Assembly (NCBI GenBank): GCA_037178975.1
Contig: JASJZH010000002.1
Location: forward strand, 5,569,501 to 5,633,500
Source of the DNA: Oscheius tipulae
Lineage: Eukaryota; Nematoda; Chromadorea; Rhabditida; Rhabditidae
Length of the DNA: 64,000 nucleotides
Direction: 5' to 3'
Shown: piece by piece, positions 25,168 to 36,613 of the stretch
Layout: every line of letters starts with the position of its first letter
Numbering within the stretch: the stretch's first letter is position 1
Translations under genes and position numbers: made by a program
Notes under the pieces: generated by a model
Database searches by the model: none
What the model saw: the letters and a program-made list of their open reading frames with translations, nothing else
What the model was told of the DNA's origin: nothing

Positions 25168-25783
25168 TGAAGAGAACTCCGAAGCTTTTCAGCAGTCTCA
25201 AGAACGAAATAGTTTCTTCACACAGCCTCACACGTTGACGCTCCTGACACTGCTCGACTGCTCGTTGTAGAGTTTACCGTATCCTTCGCAAACATTCCAG
25301 TGGCAAAAGAACGAAAGTTGTGCTATGATAAGTTGCAGAGAGACTGCAAGAAGAAGACATATCCAGCTTTTGCTTCAAGTATTATTCGCTACTTTCCTCC
25401 AGCTCCGTGTGAGCCATCTATTATTGGCGGCGCCCTTGGCCCCGTAACCGCGGAGTCCTCTAATTACCTCGAGAAGAACTCCCTTCAGCTCGTAAATGTC
25501 TGCCGATCTTCTCGCCGTTTATCAGCATAACGAGGACAGATGTTACACTTGCTCTATTTTATGGCCAAGAGCCAGGACTTCATAAATTCTCGCACCCTCC
25601 TTCTCTCTTCCTGTGTCCTATTCAGTCACAACTCCTAAGGTCATAATTGCTCCCAGAGCTTTCGTAATGTGTTTCCCCCGGTTTCTATTCCACATGCTGT
25701 CGCCTTTTTTCAGCTTTTCCGTCCGTGTGGCCCAGGCCATTCGTTAGAGCCTCGCCGCCTGGAGACGGCGCGGTCAGTCTCAC
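24818..25783. other. Intergenic region, rootletin to Ly6-like gene
   Basis: Contains the rootletin 3' UTR, a GA microsatellite and the upstream region of the Ly6-like gene. A 76-codon plus-strand ORF at 25300-25530 shows no family motif and is not called. Confidence 0.5.
25128..25164. repeat. (GA)n microsatellite
   Basis: An uninterrupted GA dinucleotide run of about 37 bp. A shorter run lies at about 9130-9150. Confidence 0.9.
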
Positions 25784-26527
25784 ATGAAGTCCCTTCTCGT
25801 CCTGTTCGTTCTTCCACTCGGCGTCCTATCGGCTGTAAAATGTGATTCCGATCTTTGGGTTACTGCAAGAAAAACACTTCAGGTGCACAGTGTACAGGTT
25901 GGCATGGGAAACATCCTCTGGACTCGACTGTCAGCAACACTTGTGACAACCGAAACAACCAATGTCAGGTCAGTCTGACTTTCCAGAACAGACAAAGAGA
26001 CAGACATCTGGATCCAATCAAACATTTTCAGACTGATCAATTCTGTGTCAAGATTGTTGATCCCATGGCTCCATACATCTCTTACACTACTTACAAGTCC
26101 GACTGCTGGTAAGAAATTCGATACTTGGGGTAATAAGAGATTGCAGGTTCCAAACGACTATCCAAGTAACACCGAGCAATCTAAGCAATGTCATCGGAAA
26201 TAGCTGCTACGAATATCAAGATGCGTCGGTTCCTACCAAACGGTGAGTCTTCAATAAAGCTCTCATTTTTTTCGGGATGAACACTGAGGCAAACTATCAG
26301 ATCTGTAGCAATTCTGGTCAAAGACCTTACAGTCAGAGCCGTCTAAACTCTTCGATGACACTGTCCCCTGTTTCAGTTTACTAGAAGTACTCTTGTCCTC
26401 CTATTCTCTCGACAACAACTAAATTTTCAGATGGAAGTATTGCTTCTGCAACGACAAGGACTACTGTAACGGCTCGAGGCGCCTGCTTATTCTGCTTTCC
26501 ATCTTCATGGGTTTTCTTCAACTGTGA
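25784..26527 (+). CDS. Secreted/GPI-type Ly6-like cysteine-rich protein
   Basis: Five short exons encode about 140 residues. The signal peptide MKSLLVLFVLPLGVLSA is followed by a 35-nt intron (25835-25869) needed to reach the frame KNTSGAQCTGWHGKH. Cysteines follow at TCDNRNNQC, QFCVKIVD, SDCW and SCYEYQ, with the closing motif YCFCNDKDYCN, the C-x-C-N-x4-C-N ending typical of three-finger (Ly6/uPAR-like) proteins. A hydrophobic end LLILLSIFMGFLQL suggests a GPI anchor. Function is unknown; nematodes carry many such surface proteins. The gene converges on PAICS with 154 bp between stops. A second gene of the same type is at 36045-36545. Confidence 0.75.
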
Positions 26528-26681
26528 TCTTCTGCTCTGTCTACTTTTTCGTTTTTCTGGGTCAGGTTGTACATAAGCCTATGTTGAAATCCAGTCGCAG
26601 GATAACCTTACGGGTTACTCTTGGAGACGACACGCGTATCGAAGAGGAAAGAGACAAAGAGAGTAAGAGTTCATTGCCAGT

Positions 26682-28373
26682 TTACTGGATCGCGATCTTC
26701 TTGTCCGATTTCTGGAAAAGATGATAGATTGGCTGAACTTATGTAGACCTACATAGATTGTGATGTAGTTGTTAAGCTGTTCGACGAGAACCTTCCCGAA
26801 GACCATGTGATCTGCGGTGGCTAGAGTCTTGGCAGCACAGAGTGCAGCCTCATCCGGGCTCAGAACCGTGGAGCAGCCGAGACCGGAAGGAGTCCGAAGA
26901 GAGGACCAGATATCTTGAGCGGCCCAGTCGGGTCCGACTGGAGGACAGTTGATGACGGGAAGGGTCGAATTGCCGGCAATGACTGGACCGAGACCGTTGG
27001 AACGGCCAGCAACGGCCACGACAGCTGTGGGAATTCCATCGGATTCGAACTCTGCTACTACGTCTAGAGTGTCACGAGTCGACTAAAAGTTGTAAGTTTC
27101 TGGAGAAAAAAATGGCCAACCTTGTGAGCCGAGTTGACTCTGAGAACTGGAACGAGCCCCAGCTTCTTACAGCCTTCTGCAATCTTCTCACAATGTTTCA
27201 CATCACTTCCCGAGCCCATTATGATCAAGACTCGAGACTTCGGCGCGGCTGAGAACTTGTCAGTTAGGTTCATCACCTAAAGCTTTAAGAAAAGAAAGAT
27301 AGACCCAAACCTTTTCATAGTTCTTGATGAGCTGCTTCAACGCATCTTGAGTGACCTCGGGCATGTCTCGGTAGAACTGTTTGTCCAGTTGAAGACGTCT
27401 GTCTCCGGCTGGCCAGACTCTCCACGAATCGTTGTCAATGACATCGCTCAACACGAGTTCACCATCCATTGTCACTCCGTACTCGACCTTCATGTCGATC
27501 AGACTGCAGTCGTTCTGAGCCCATCCCTTTTCGAGCAGCTTGAAGATTACGGAGGTCATCTTCCTCATCAAGGCGATCTGAAAAAGTAACTGCTGAAGAT
27601 TTCACGAACAAGCGAAAAGTTTTTGAAGTGTGGGAATCGAACTCTACTCGCCTGGATTTGTAGTCGAAGCTCTAACCTACTGCACTACATGGGGAAAGCT
27701 AACCGCTTCTTGAATGGAACAGATGCAAGTGCTTCAGGCACGATTCAGATTTACCTCAGCTTTTCCGATCCTCAAACCGTTGAAAGTAAAGTCAGCACTG
27801 AGCATCTGCTCGTCGGACCATTGCGGGTCATCGTTGGCGTCGTCCTGAACAGTCTGGGTCAACAAATTACAAAAGAAAGTACCTTGAAGAAGGTCTCGAT
27901 CTTCGGGTCAGCGAATCGGTATCCCTCCTTGACACCCGGATTCCTCTTCAAGAAGGATCCAGTAGCCACACGCCTTGCCACCCATTCGATAGGAACCATC
28001 TCGCATCTTTTAGCCAAGAATTCTGTCTCGCTTATACCGCGAATGAAACTTGTTTGCAGCCCTGTAATTCGAAATGGAGGATGCGCGTCTCTAAACAAAC
28101 CAAGGTTTTGGAGGTATTGGAAGACGTGCGTCGTGGTCTTGTTGGCGATAGCTCCCTTTCCTTCGAGCTCGTCTTTTCTTACAGCGTTAAAGGCTGTCAA
28201 CTGGTTCTTTGACCGGACAAGAACAACATTCTGTCACACATGTTTTTTTTATTTTCCAGTGAAAAAAGACTTACAGCATGACTCTTGACCAGGTAGATTT
28301 CCTTGGTCTTCCCCTCTGAAATCTTCTCTAGATTGTCCTGCTTCGAAACGTATTCCACAATATCGCAGCTCAT
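26682..28373 (-). CDS. pacs-1: PAICS, bifunctional SAICAR synthetase/AIR carboxylase
   Basis: Catalyses two steps of de novo purine synthesis: AIR to CAIR, then addition of aspartate to give SAICAR. The N-terminal SAICAR-synthetase half has [52 protein letters not shown] and LIDMKVEYG...[14 protein letters not shown]. The C-terminal PurE-like half has [49 protein letters not shown] and [16 protein letters not shown] final short exon reading KSDKKIAIQ and a stop at 26682 is reached by a 42-nt intron. About 425 residues, full length. The start at 28373 is one base after aatttcag, a probable trans-splice acceptor, and 187 bp from the stop of the upstream SLC7 gene. A tRNA-like element sits in the intron at about 27590-27755. 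Confidence 0.95.
27624..27694 (-). repeat. tRNA-like element in PAICS intron
   Basis: Minus strand: TAGTGCAGTAGGTTAGAGC (A-box and D-arm), TTCGA-CTACAAA-TCCAG (anticodon arm, 4 of 5 pairs) and GTTCGATTCCC (B-box). This is the best-formed member of the set; the anticodon position reads ACA, unusual for a nuclear tRNA. Confidence 0.65.
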
Positions 28374-28377
28374 TCTG
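28374..28377 (-). promoter_or_regulatory. Putative trans-splice acceptor, PAICS
   Basis: Minus strand tttcgaatttcag directly before A-ATG, after a pyrimidine-containing stretch. Fits an internal operon gene or an outron. Confidence 0.55.
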
Positions 28378-28560
28378 AAATTCGAAAGAAGAGTGTTATT
28401 ATTCTGGCGAACAGGGGGGACTGTTGGAAATAACAAGACTGTTGATTGGGAGGCGGGACAACGGGCCGATAAGACACAGGGGCAACCCCCATAATGACGT
28501 CGATCCAATGATCCAAAGACCAAACGATTGTATCTTTATTATTCAGAGATCAACCCGTAA

Positions 28561-31500
28561 TCATATCTCGGTACACTCCTCGCCGTCCATTATCGCTCGG
28601 TACTCGTCTGAGGATCCAGCAGGCTCGGCTAGGGCAGAGACGGCTGCAGCCTTGGTACTCTTTCCACGATGAACACTGCACCAGCGGCCGAACAGGAAGT
28701 AGAGAAGCAGGACTGAAATTAAATAGATTTTGCAAATCAGAGTTTTGGACCAGGCAATGATCTAGGATCTAATATACCTGCAAGATTCCAGAACAGAATT
28801 CCTAGCCATGACCAAAGTGGACTCGAGGCCAGGATGAGGAAGAGTAGGGTGAGAACAAAGTACGAAATGAATGGGAACAGGGCGACTTTGTTCTCTCTCC
28901 TGTGCATATAGTCATTTGGAGTCACAGTAAAGGAGAGAAGACTCGATGAGACTGCCACAACCACAAACAGAAGAGTCAAAGTGATTGAGGATATCTGAAT
29001 CTTTCTTTGTTTCCAATCTATATTTTCCTACCGTATGTTCACCGTTCTGAACTCCCAGACAACAAGCAAAAAAGGCGGAGATCATAAACATAATGAGGAT
29101 CCCACACGATTTGCGAAACTCTGCAGCCATGAGAGTCGGGGAGGTTGTTCGAAGGGAGCCATTGAAGGAATAGACGTACGGGATCTCCGGGACTTCGCGA
29201 CAGAAAATGTGAGCTGCCTCATCAGGAGAACAGGCTTCTGCCACGCAGTTGTGGCCATGGTTCAGTCCAGAGAGACCAGAAGACGGGCGGTCCGGCTGGA
29301 AACACATGCTCTTTAGTTATCCCAGTAGGTCAAGGAAAGCCTAGATATTAATGAATGGTGACAGAACTCTTGACCATCTCAAACAGTCACGGATGGTCGA
29401 CAGGACGCTCAATGTCAACCCTAGCCATCTTGACCGGCAATAAGATACAGAGACATTGTTACAAGACCCCCTGAACTCACAATAGACTGATATTGAGAGA
29501 CGGAACGACTGAGAACTGGTTCTTCCTCCTCATATGCTCGATTCTGCTCCTTAAAATCCAAAAAACAATCAATCCAAGCCTTTTCGAACCTTTTCCAATC
29601 GTTTCTGCAGCCTGGCAGTTTCCATAGCCGCAATGTTCATCTGAACATAGACGTCCGTGTCCATAGAATAACCGCTCTGACTGGCTGATACTGTCCCGGA
29701 ATGACAGATTCTCTTTTTGGTCAGAGATCTGAATTCACTGGGTAAAGTGGAAAAAAAGTAGTACTTGTATTGACTGGTCTCCTGAGGAAGTCCAATGGGC
29801 TCGGGAAGGTAGTGCTGGATGTAGGTGAGACAGACAGTAACGACGTATTTGAGCGGTGTAGTCGTGCAGACAATGTCCAGGAGGAGATCTCTTCTAATCA
29901 GAAGGGAAATACTGAGGAGGAGGGAGAGTACAACCATGGCAAAGACTGGGGACTTCTTCGAGGAGTCTTTTGGGAGAGGCAGGAGACCGTCTGGAAACGT
30001 TCAATTACTGTCTATACAGCTGGTCCTGAGACTCTTGATCTGATGAGAACTTTCAGCATTGAATAGTCAGACAAGTTTTTTTTTTCGCGCAAATTCGGTC
30101 TTCTAATTCTTGACTGAGTAACCAACGATTGTCTGTTATGGGTCCTACAAACATAGACTATAGTCCAGTCTCTTTTTCCAACCTCTAGTCATGGCTTCCA
30201 AGATACGCGAAGCCGGCAAGAACGAAGCCAGCACAGATCCAGATAATCCGCAGATTGAGGCGACAGTCAGCATGTATCTAAAGATTATAATTTTATCCTC
30301 ATTTCTGCTTCCATTTCAACGCTCACAACGTGGTAAACACTTTTCTGTCGGTGACGAACAAGAAAACAGCTGGGACGCCCTGTGCAAAAGAGAGTCGGAG
30401 ACACAACAGATAAGCAATTACTGGGTAAAACGGCTAATTTTCGACGACATCGAGAGGCGGTCGACACTAGAAAAAATAGCAGAAAAAAGATGGGAAGGAC
30501 AGATTGACAACTTAATTTGCAATGGACCTGATGCGACGAAAACCGAACTCGTGCTTGGCACTAGGAATTCTAGATAGTACAGGGGCGAATAGGAAAATAG
30601 GGATACCTGGCAGCTGGAATGTTCAGAGTTGTGAAGATGTCCGGAACCAGTATGTTGTTGGGCAGAGCCGAGACATTTACCGATAAACTAGTAAAGTGTA
30701 TTTGGTACTCTAATAGGAGAATACCTGAATATCATGATGACCAGGAAGAAGACAATGGAGAGGACGAAAATCAAAAAAACCATGAGGATGGGAACTCGTT
30801 TCCTCGGCTTCTGAAAGAAATTTGAAGTCATTGAGGTTGCAAGATTTCAAGATTCTTTTTTTTCGAGACTTGACAATATGATCACATAAAGTGTATATAG
30901 CAGTTTGTTCAAATTTTACCTGGCAATGTTAAGTTATCTCCATACAATCCATTGTTGGGACAGTCTGTTACAATGTCCCTGTGGAACTAAATTCTTTCCT
31001 ATTCTGACAGTTTGAGTCTGTATAAAACTAAGAAAACTGTTCGACATTTCAGGAAACGTTATTGTTTGAAACAGAAAGATTGAAGCGTCTTCAGTGGGCA
31101 ACAGGAATAAAACTGTCTCGTACGCTCACCTGAGTTTCTTCGACCATGGTCGTGACAGAATCCACTCCACTGAAAGCTACCATCAATATCCCGGCCGCCC
31201 GGAGCATTCCCACAAATCCGTTCTTGAAGAAGCCCGCGTCAATCCAGTTCTGTGGATCAGCATGGAAGAAAGCCACCATTGTGCAGCTGGCAACTACCAA
31301 AATGGTGACACAGAGGAAACAGATGGCAACGGTTGAGACGACCTAAGAGTCTCTTTGATTTGAAGAGAGAGCAGGAACCTTGACACTGCAGCAGAGGATG
31401 GTCAAAGCGAAGAGAACGCCCAGGGCAGCAAACAAGTCGTAGTCAGCTGCCAGGAATGGACTGTCATCTTGGCGATCCAAGATTTCGACTGAGAACGACG

Positions 31501-32014
31501 GACGGATACCTTTCCGGAAGAGAATGTTCTAAAACCTAGAGTTTTGTTTCTGGCTCCCTCTTACCATATGTGAGCTCCAAGCAGTTAAGAGCAAGGAACA
31601 AACTCCCAAGGCGTCGAGAAATGAGAGACAACCAATCAGAAAGGACGGCAGTTCTCCCAAACTTCCAGAGGAGAAATGGTACAGGACACAGTTCTTCGGA
31701 ACTGCCGAGGTCAGCTCGATCGTATGACATACTGAGAAAGAGTATAGGTGTTTTTGGATTATCGGTACCTGCAAGGTAGAGAACGAGGAAGGTTCCAAGG
31801 AGCGAGAGAAGAGTCGAGGGACCACTGAACTGAGTGAGAGCGACTGGCAAGACGACAAAGACCAGTAGAGGAAAGGAGATTACACAGGCTGAAAGACTTG
31901 TATTGTCCCTCTGTAAGAAAAGGTACCGATAGCAGCCGATGACGCAACACCAAGTCTTCGAACCCACTCGGAATGACGAAGAAAACGCTCATCGAGCTGT
32001 CTACCACGCAACAT
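28561..32014 (-). CDS. SLC7-family (cationic) amino-acid transporter
   Basis: APC-superfamily transporter of the CAT type, moving amino acids across the plasma membrane. Minus-strand exons give MLRGRQLDERFLRHSEWVRR, GVASSAAIG, FVVLPVALTQFSGPSTLLSLLG, then AELTSAVPKN-like ELTSAVPKNCVLYHF, VSTVAICFLCVTILVVASCT, GILMVAFSGVDSVTTMVEETQ (corresponding to the FVGFD/E-type helix), KPRKRVPILMVFLIFVLSIVF, ALPNNILVPDIFTTLNIPAA, CGLSGSVLASFLPASRILEAM, TRDGLLPLPKD and FPFISYFVLTLLFLILASSP. These follow the CAT order including the PR(V/I)xxAMxRDGLL segment. The tail ends EECTEI at 28561. About 560 residues and 12-14 helices. An intron of about 330 nt lies near 30,270-30,615. Substrate is not determined. 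Confidence 0.85.
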
Positions 32015-33378
32015 TGGAACCTGAAGTGTTTGTGCGTGAGAAGTACACGCAATTAGAAGAGCAAGACGGAAGGAAGAAGACGCAAAGAAAGAGGAGGAGA
32101 TATATGTCTCCGGAGACTTCATCCTTCGGATAATCCGCGAAAACAGCTGTGTGGCGTGGGACAAATCAGCAAGAGCAGTAGGCTATGGGGCGGACGCAAC
32201 TAAATCAAATCAGACGACACAAGCCAAATGTGGGAGTCCTCTTGGGGAAGGAAGACGTCAATTGACAAGAGCCACTTTTTCGCGAGAAGGAACTCTGATT
32301 TGGATGCGGACAGGGATGGATTCGTCCCGGGGGAGCAAAGACAAGGAGTTGCTCGGGGCTACGAAATCGCTGGGAAGAGCGATGACTCGGGGGCACAACA
32401 CAATGGAACACAAATTGGGTGGAGCTGCCGGAATAAGCGCTTAATTATTCTACACAGTTAAATTTGGCGTGAAATAGGGAGAGAGTACGGGAAGAGGGAA
32501 AACCGTCAGGGATCCAGAGCTTGATTTGATTATTTTCCTAGTTTTTTCTTCCGCATTCAAACTTCACGAGAGTCTGATAACTAGAAGCTACTTTTTGAAC
32601 TCTTGGAGTCCATCTCGATCATTGAAAGCGAGTGCTACAAATTTGAGTTGCAAAGTAACAAGTTATAGAAAACGGAAATTTTCAAAAGCTAGAGACAGGG
32701 TCTTCCCAAAGCTTTCCCAACGAGACGTTGTCTCCTGAACAAATTAGTTTGTCTTTCTTTTTTTTTCGTCTGTTCTACCCGAACCACCCTATCTCTTGTC
32801 GCCTCCACCCAGCCTGTGCCATTCTCTATCCAGTTGCATCCTCCTCTCTTGTCCTTTCATTTCTACCCAAAACTATCTGTCCCTGCTCCTGACTCCCTTT
32901 GGTCTGTTACCCTCAGTGTTTCCTACTGCATCTACCAAGAGATCTCTACCCAACTCCAATCCTTTGCATCTGCTGCTACCTCTTTCTCTTGCGTTCCCTG
33001 CTGTACTCCCTAACATCTTGCTGCTACCTCCTATGTCTCTTCTACTTCACCATCCTACCCATTTCCTGATGTTCTACTTCTATCACTACCCATAGCTCTG
33101 TCTATTGCCTGCGTCTTTTCCTTATAGTCCAACTCTTCCTCTCTCTGCAGTTTATCTACTACAGTTCTCTGCCCTTGCTTCTGCCCACTCCTCCGTAGTT
33201 ACTACCACTCTGTCCTTTGCGTCTGCGTTCATCCACAGCCTGTGTAGCTCTCATTTATCTCCTATTCCAATACAGTTCTTCGATCTTTGTCTAGTCTTTT
33301 TGTCCTCTGTCCGTGGGTAGTTCCCCTGTGTCTAGTGTCTACTACTGTCCCCTTCTGCTGTTACTACACGTCACTAAC
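32015..33378. other. Divergent intergenic region with pyrimidine-rich tract
   Basis: Lies between the divergent SLC7 and SLC6 genes. From about 32,760 to 33,375 the plus strand is almost all C and T with many ctcct/ttctg repeats and almost no purine runs. No gene or RNA was recognised. Probably promoter plus outron or 5' UTR of the SLC6 gene. Confidence 0.55.
32021..32023 (-). promoter_or_regulatory. Putative trans-splice acceptor, SLC7 gene
   Basis: Minus strand cacttcag followed after 6 nt by the ATG at 32014. Confidence 0.4.
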
Positions 33379-35789
33379 CATGCTGGTTTTAGTGAAGACT
33401 ACTGTTGCTCCCGACATGCAGGACCGGTTCGAAGAGGATGAAGATTCCGACCAATCTGAGGACGTTCTCATCTACCAGGCCGCCGAGGATGCCGAGGCAG
33501 TGGAGGAGGAACAGCTGCAGAAGATTGCCCGCCTGCGCCCTCGCCATCATCTCTGGGATCACAAGGCTGGTAGCTACTATATTGTTTTGGCCTTCATCCT
33601 CGGCTACGACTCGATGATACTGTTCACCAACTTCTTCGACCGCTACGGTGCCCTCTTCCTTCTCGGCTACCTGATGGCCCTCGTCTTCATCGGCTTCCCC
33701 CTGCTCTACATGGAGATGACGCTCGGCCAGTTCACTTCCTACAACGTCTTCAGCGTCTTCAACAGAATGGCGCCAGCCATGGCAGGTTAGTCTCTTTTAC
33801 TTGCTTGTTGATTTTGCATGGTAGGAAGATCTTAGATCTTGTCTTCCAGCTCCGATCAGACCATGACGCTGGGTGTTTTGCTGGAGGCTTGACTAGAATA
33901 TCACCATATACGAGCAATTTGCTTTTAGGAATTGGAATCGTTTCTCTGCTGCTGAACTTCTTGATCATGGTCACGGATCACACGATGATGCACCACTTCA
34001 TGAGTCTCTTCTCCCACACCGCCAACATCTTCACAAACGAATACCCATGGGACGGGTGCCATTCGTCTTACAACGACTACAACTGTCGCGAGTTGTTCCA
34101 CACCTGTCAGCAGTTCCAGAAGCACTACAAGGATTTGAGCATGGAGCAACTCGAAGAACTCGGCCTCGACATCCAGTCCATCGGCCAGCTCTGCTACCAG
34201 ACGCAGCTGCTCAACGAAATGGACGACGATACCGACTCTCACTGGAAGCTGACCGAGTTGAATACGATAGACTTCTCCAAATGGCTCACATCCGAGTCCA
34301 TGGGACAATTCATGCTGCAAGGAATGAAAATCGACAAGTCACTGCTCAAGTATATCACCTGGCCATCGATTGAGTGGATTGTGCAAGTCTTTACTCTTTT
34401 CCCTCTTCAAAACCCCATTTTAGGAACATGTGCCTGGCCTGGGCAGCTGTTTACTATATCTGCCTGACAGGAAAGAGGTTCGTCTCGAATTTGGCCCGAT
34501 TCACAACTCTCTTCACACTGGCCGTCCTGATCACGTTCGGCGTAGTCTTCCTCTTCATCTCGCCTCCCACATACCCTCACTTCAACCCGATAAGGACTGT
34601 TGATTGGGGTAATCTGCCATATATTATGGCCTGGTCCATCATCTGTGTAAGTGTTCTGTACCGACTTCCTCTAAAATCTCGTTCCACAGGTCATTCTGAC
34701 CCTGCGTCTCGGCCAAGGCGGAATCGTCTACCTGGGTTCCCAGTATCCGTTTAGGAACTCCCCGACCAAGGATTGTATCGTCATCTGCGCAGCAGCTGCC
34801 GTCTTCCCGATGCTCTACACCGTTGTACATCTCATGTTTACGGACTCGTACATGATGGAGCTGATGGACGGAGAAAAGTCGAAGCTCTTGGACATTCGCC
34901 AGCAACAGGAAAAAGTCTACTTCTACGAGACTGGACACCGCCTCTACCAGATGACCTTCTTCCTCCAGACTCTGAGACTGCTCAAGAGCTATCAGCCCTT
35001 CATGGTTGGACTCTTCTCGGCCATGGGTACGTTCTACCTCTTCTTTTTTTTGTCATCCTGTCTCTCTCCTTGTCTTTTCGTCTCTCTTTCTAACTTCTCC
35101 CTCCTAGGAATCCTTGTCTCGGTCGCGAATAAGGTGGTCAGAGCCGAGATCATCATCACCTCAATCCAAGAGGTTTATACCGCCTACGCCAACCGAATCA
35201 GCCGACAGATGTCCATCCACTTCCTCATCATCATCTCCTTCATCTACACCGCGCTCTTTGTCTGCGAGGACGGCCTCGAGATTATGGTCAGCTTGGAGAA
35301 CTTCGTCTATCCGCTGATTGCCGGCTGCGTCTGCTTGGCTGAGCTCTTTGCCGTCTGCGGGTGCTACGGAGGAAAACGCCTCATCGTCAATATCATGGCC
35401 ATGAGTAGCCAAAGGAATCGGGACCAGGAGTCGAAGATGGTCGCCAACATCACCAGGATCATCATCATTGGAATGTGGTCCTTTGTCATCCCGTCCTTCA
35501 TCTTTGTAAGTCAAATTATATTCCCTTTTAAACTCTTTAGCTCTCTCTCGTCGCCCTCAAGTTCGAAGCCACGACAAAGCTGAACCAGTTCATCGACCCG
35601 CCGGTCATTCTGGGAATTGTCATCATCTTCATCATCCCGGTCATGGCCGTTGTGCGTCTTCTGAAGCAGTGCGAGAAGTCAAAAGATTGGAAGCCGGCCT
35701 TCCGTCCGCATCCGGAGCTATGGGGACCGCGATCGCTCGAAGATCGCCAACATTCCGAGAGACTGGAGAGGATGTACCGCACGCGATAG
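33379..35789 (+). CDS. Divergent SLC6 (neurotransmitter-transporter family) protein
   Basis: About 690 residues in six exons. An acidic cytosolic N terminus (DRFEEDEDSDQSED) leads to about 12 membrane helices. Family marks: FPLLYMEMTLGQFTSYNVF at the end of TM2 (like IPLFFLEVALGQF), GIGIVSLLLNFLIMVTD as TM3, a large second extracellular loop with EYPWDGCHSSYNDYNC (the conserved loop-2 cysteine pair), CLAWAAVYYICLTGKR and LARFTTLFTLAVLITFG. TM1 reads VLAFILGYDSMILFTNFFDR and lacks the NVWRFPY motif that forms the Na+ and substrate sites. Function is therefore uncertain and may not be transport; atypical nematode SNF proteins are the nearest idea. The start may instead be the ATG at 33415. An AATAAA lies at 35831-35836. 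Confidence 0.82.
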
Positions 35790-36044
35790 GAACGCCTTTT
35801 GACGACAAAATCCAGTATGTTTCTTTCTGTAATAAACATTATGCCATTTTTTCCCAGATTCGCATTATGCCAATGGACTTGGATCGTGGGATGTTTCCAA
35901 TCAGAGTCATTTGCAATCTTCTAAAACATAAGCCTCGGTGTCCTCCTCTCTCGTCTCCTCGCGCTCTTTCGCCTCTTCTCCTCCTAATCTGTGTTTGTTT
36001 TAGTGCGATGTGCCACTGTCTGTGAGTGTCTCTTTTCGCATCCA

Positions 36045-36545
36045 ATGATGCCACTCCACTTTCAACTTCTCCTTTTTTCTGTAATTCTTTGTCTTTCTGC
36101 TGCTCAACACTACGGTATGCTTGCCTTGTTTATGATAGAAACAGTTCAGGTTCGTTGTGGTGTCATCAGGGTTCCGTAGACTTCTCTCCAGCCCAATGTG
36201 AACCTTCCACTCTCGACTGCTTCAAGTTTGTATGCAATCACACGGATGGTAAGAGAGGTATCGATGAAGACAATTAGATTTTCAGCCGGATTTGTGGCTC
36301 GAGGCTGTGGTGTTACTGTGTCCAAGACAGCTACTGGTCTCAAAAAAGAGAGCTGTAATCAGGTAGGAGAAGCAAATATCAAAAATAGAATCTTCTAGGC
36401 GCTGGCAATGTGTCAACAGGTCGGCGGTCAAGGTACGTGCCACATCTGCAATGACGTCCACATGTGTAACGAGTCGCGAGCAGTCCACTTCACATTCCCT
36501 CTCATTCTGCTCTTCATTCTACGGTTCGCGAAATTTATTCTTTGA
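36045..36545 (+). CDS. Second secreted/GPI-type Ly6-like protein
   Basis: Four exons with introns of 35-37 nt encode about 130 residues. The signal peptide is MMPLHFQLLLFSVILCLSAA. The mature part reads QHYGSLWCHQG, AQCEPSTLDCFKFVCNHTD, RGCGV, ESCNQALAMC and the closing TCHICNDVHMCNES, the C-x2-C-N-x4-C-N ending of three-finger proteins, equivalent to CFCNDKDYCN in the gene at 25784. A hydrophobic tail FTFPLILLFILRFAKFIL suggests a GPI signal or a TM anchor. It starts 255 bp after the SLC6 stop on the same strand, a possible operon partner. The two Ly6 genes differ too much to be a recent duplication. Confidence 0.75.
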
Positions 36546-36613
36546 GATACACATAAATATGCTGTCCCGATGCAAAAGAGAGAGAGAGAGATACAAGTAC
36601 AGTAAAGAAATGC

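Noticed and set aside
25300-25530. 76-codon ORF MAKERKLCYDKLQRDC
   Set aside because: No splice partners, signal peptide or family motif; chance ORF in an intergenic region is likelier.
30191-30577. 128-codon plus-strand ORF starting MASKIREAGKNEAS
   Set aside because: It overlaps the reverse complement of an SLC7 exon (CGLSGSVLASFLPASR) and its intron, and shows no family motif of its own.
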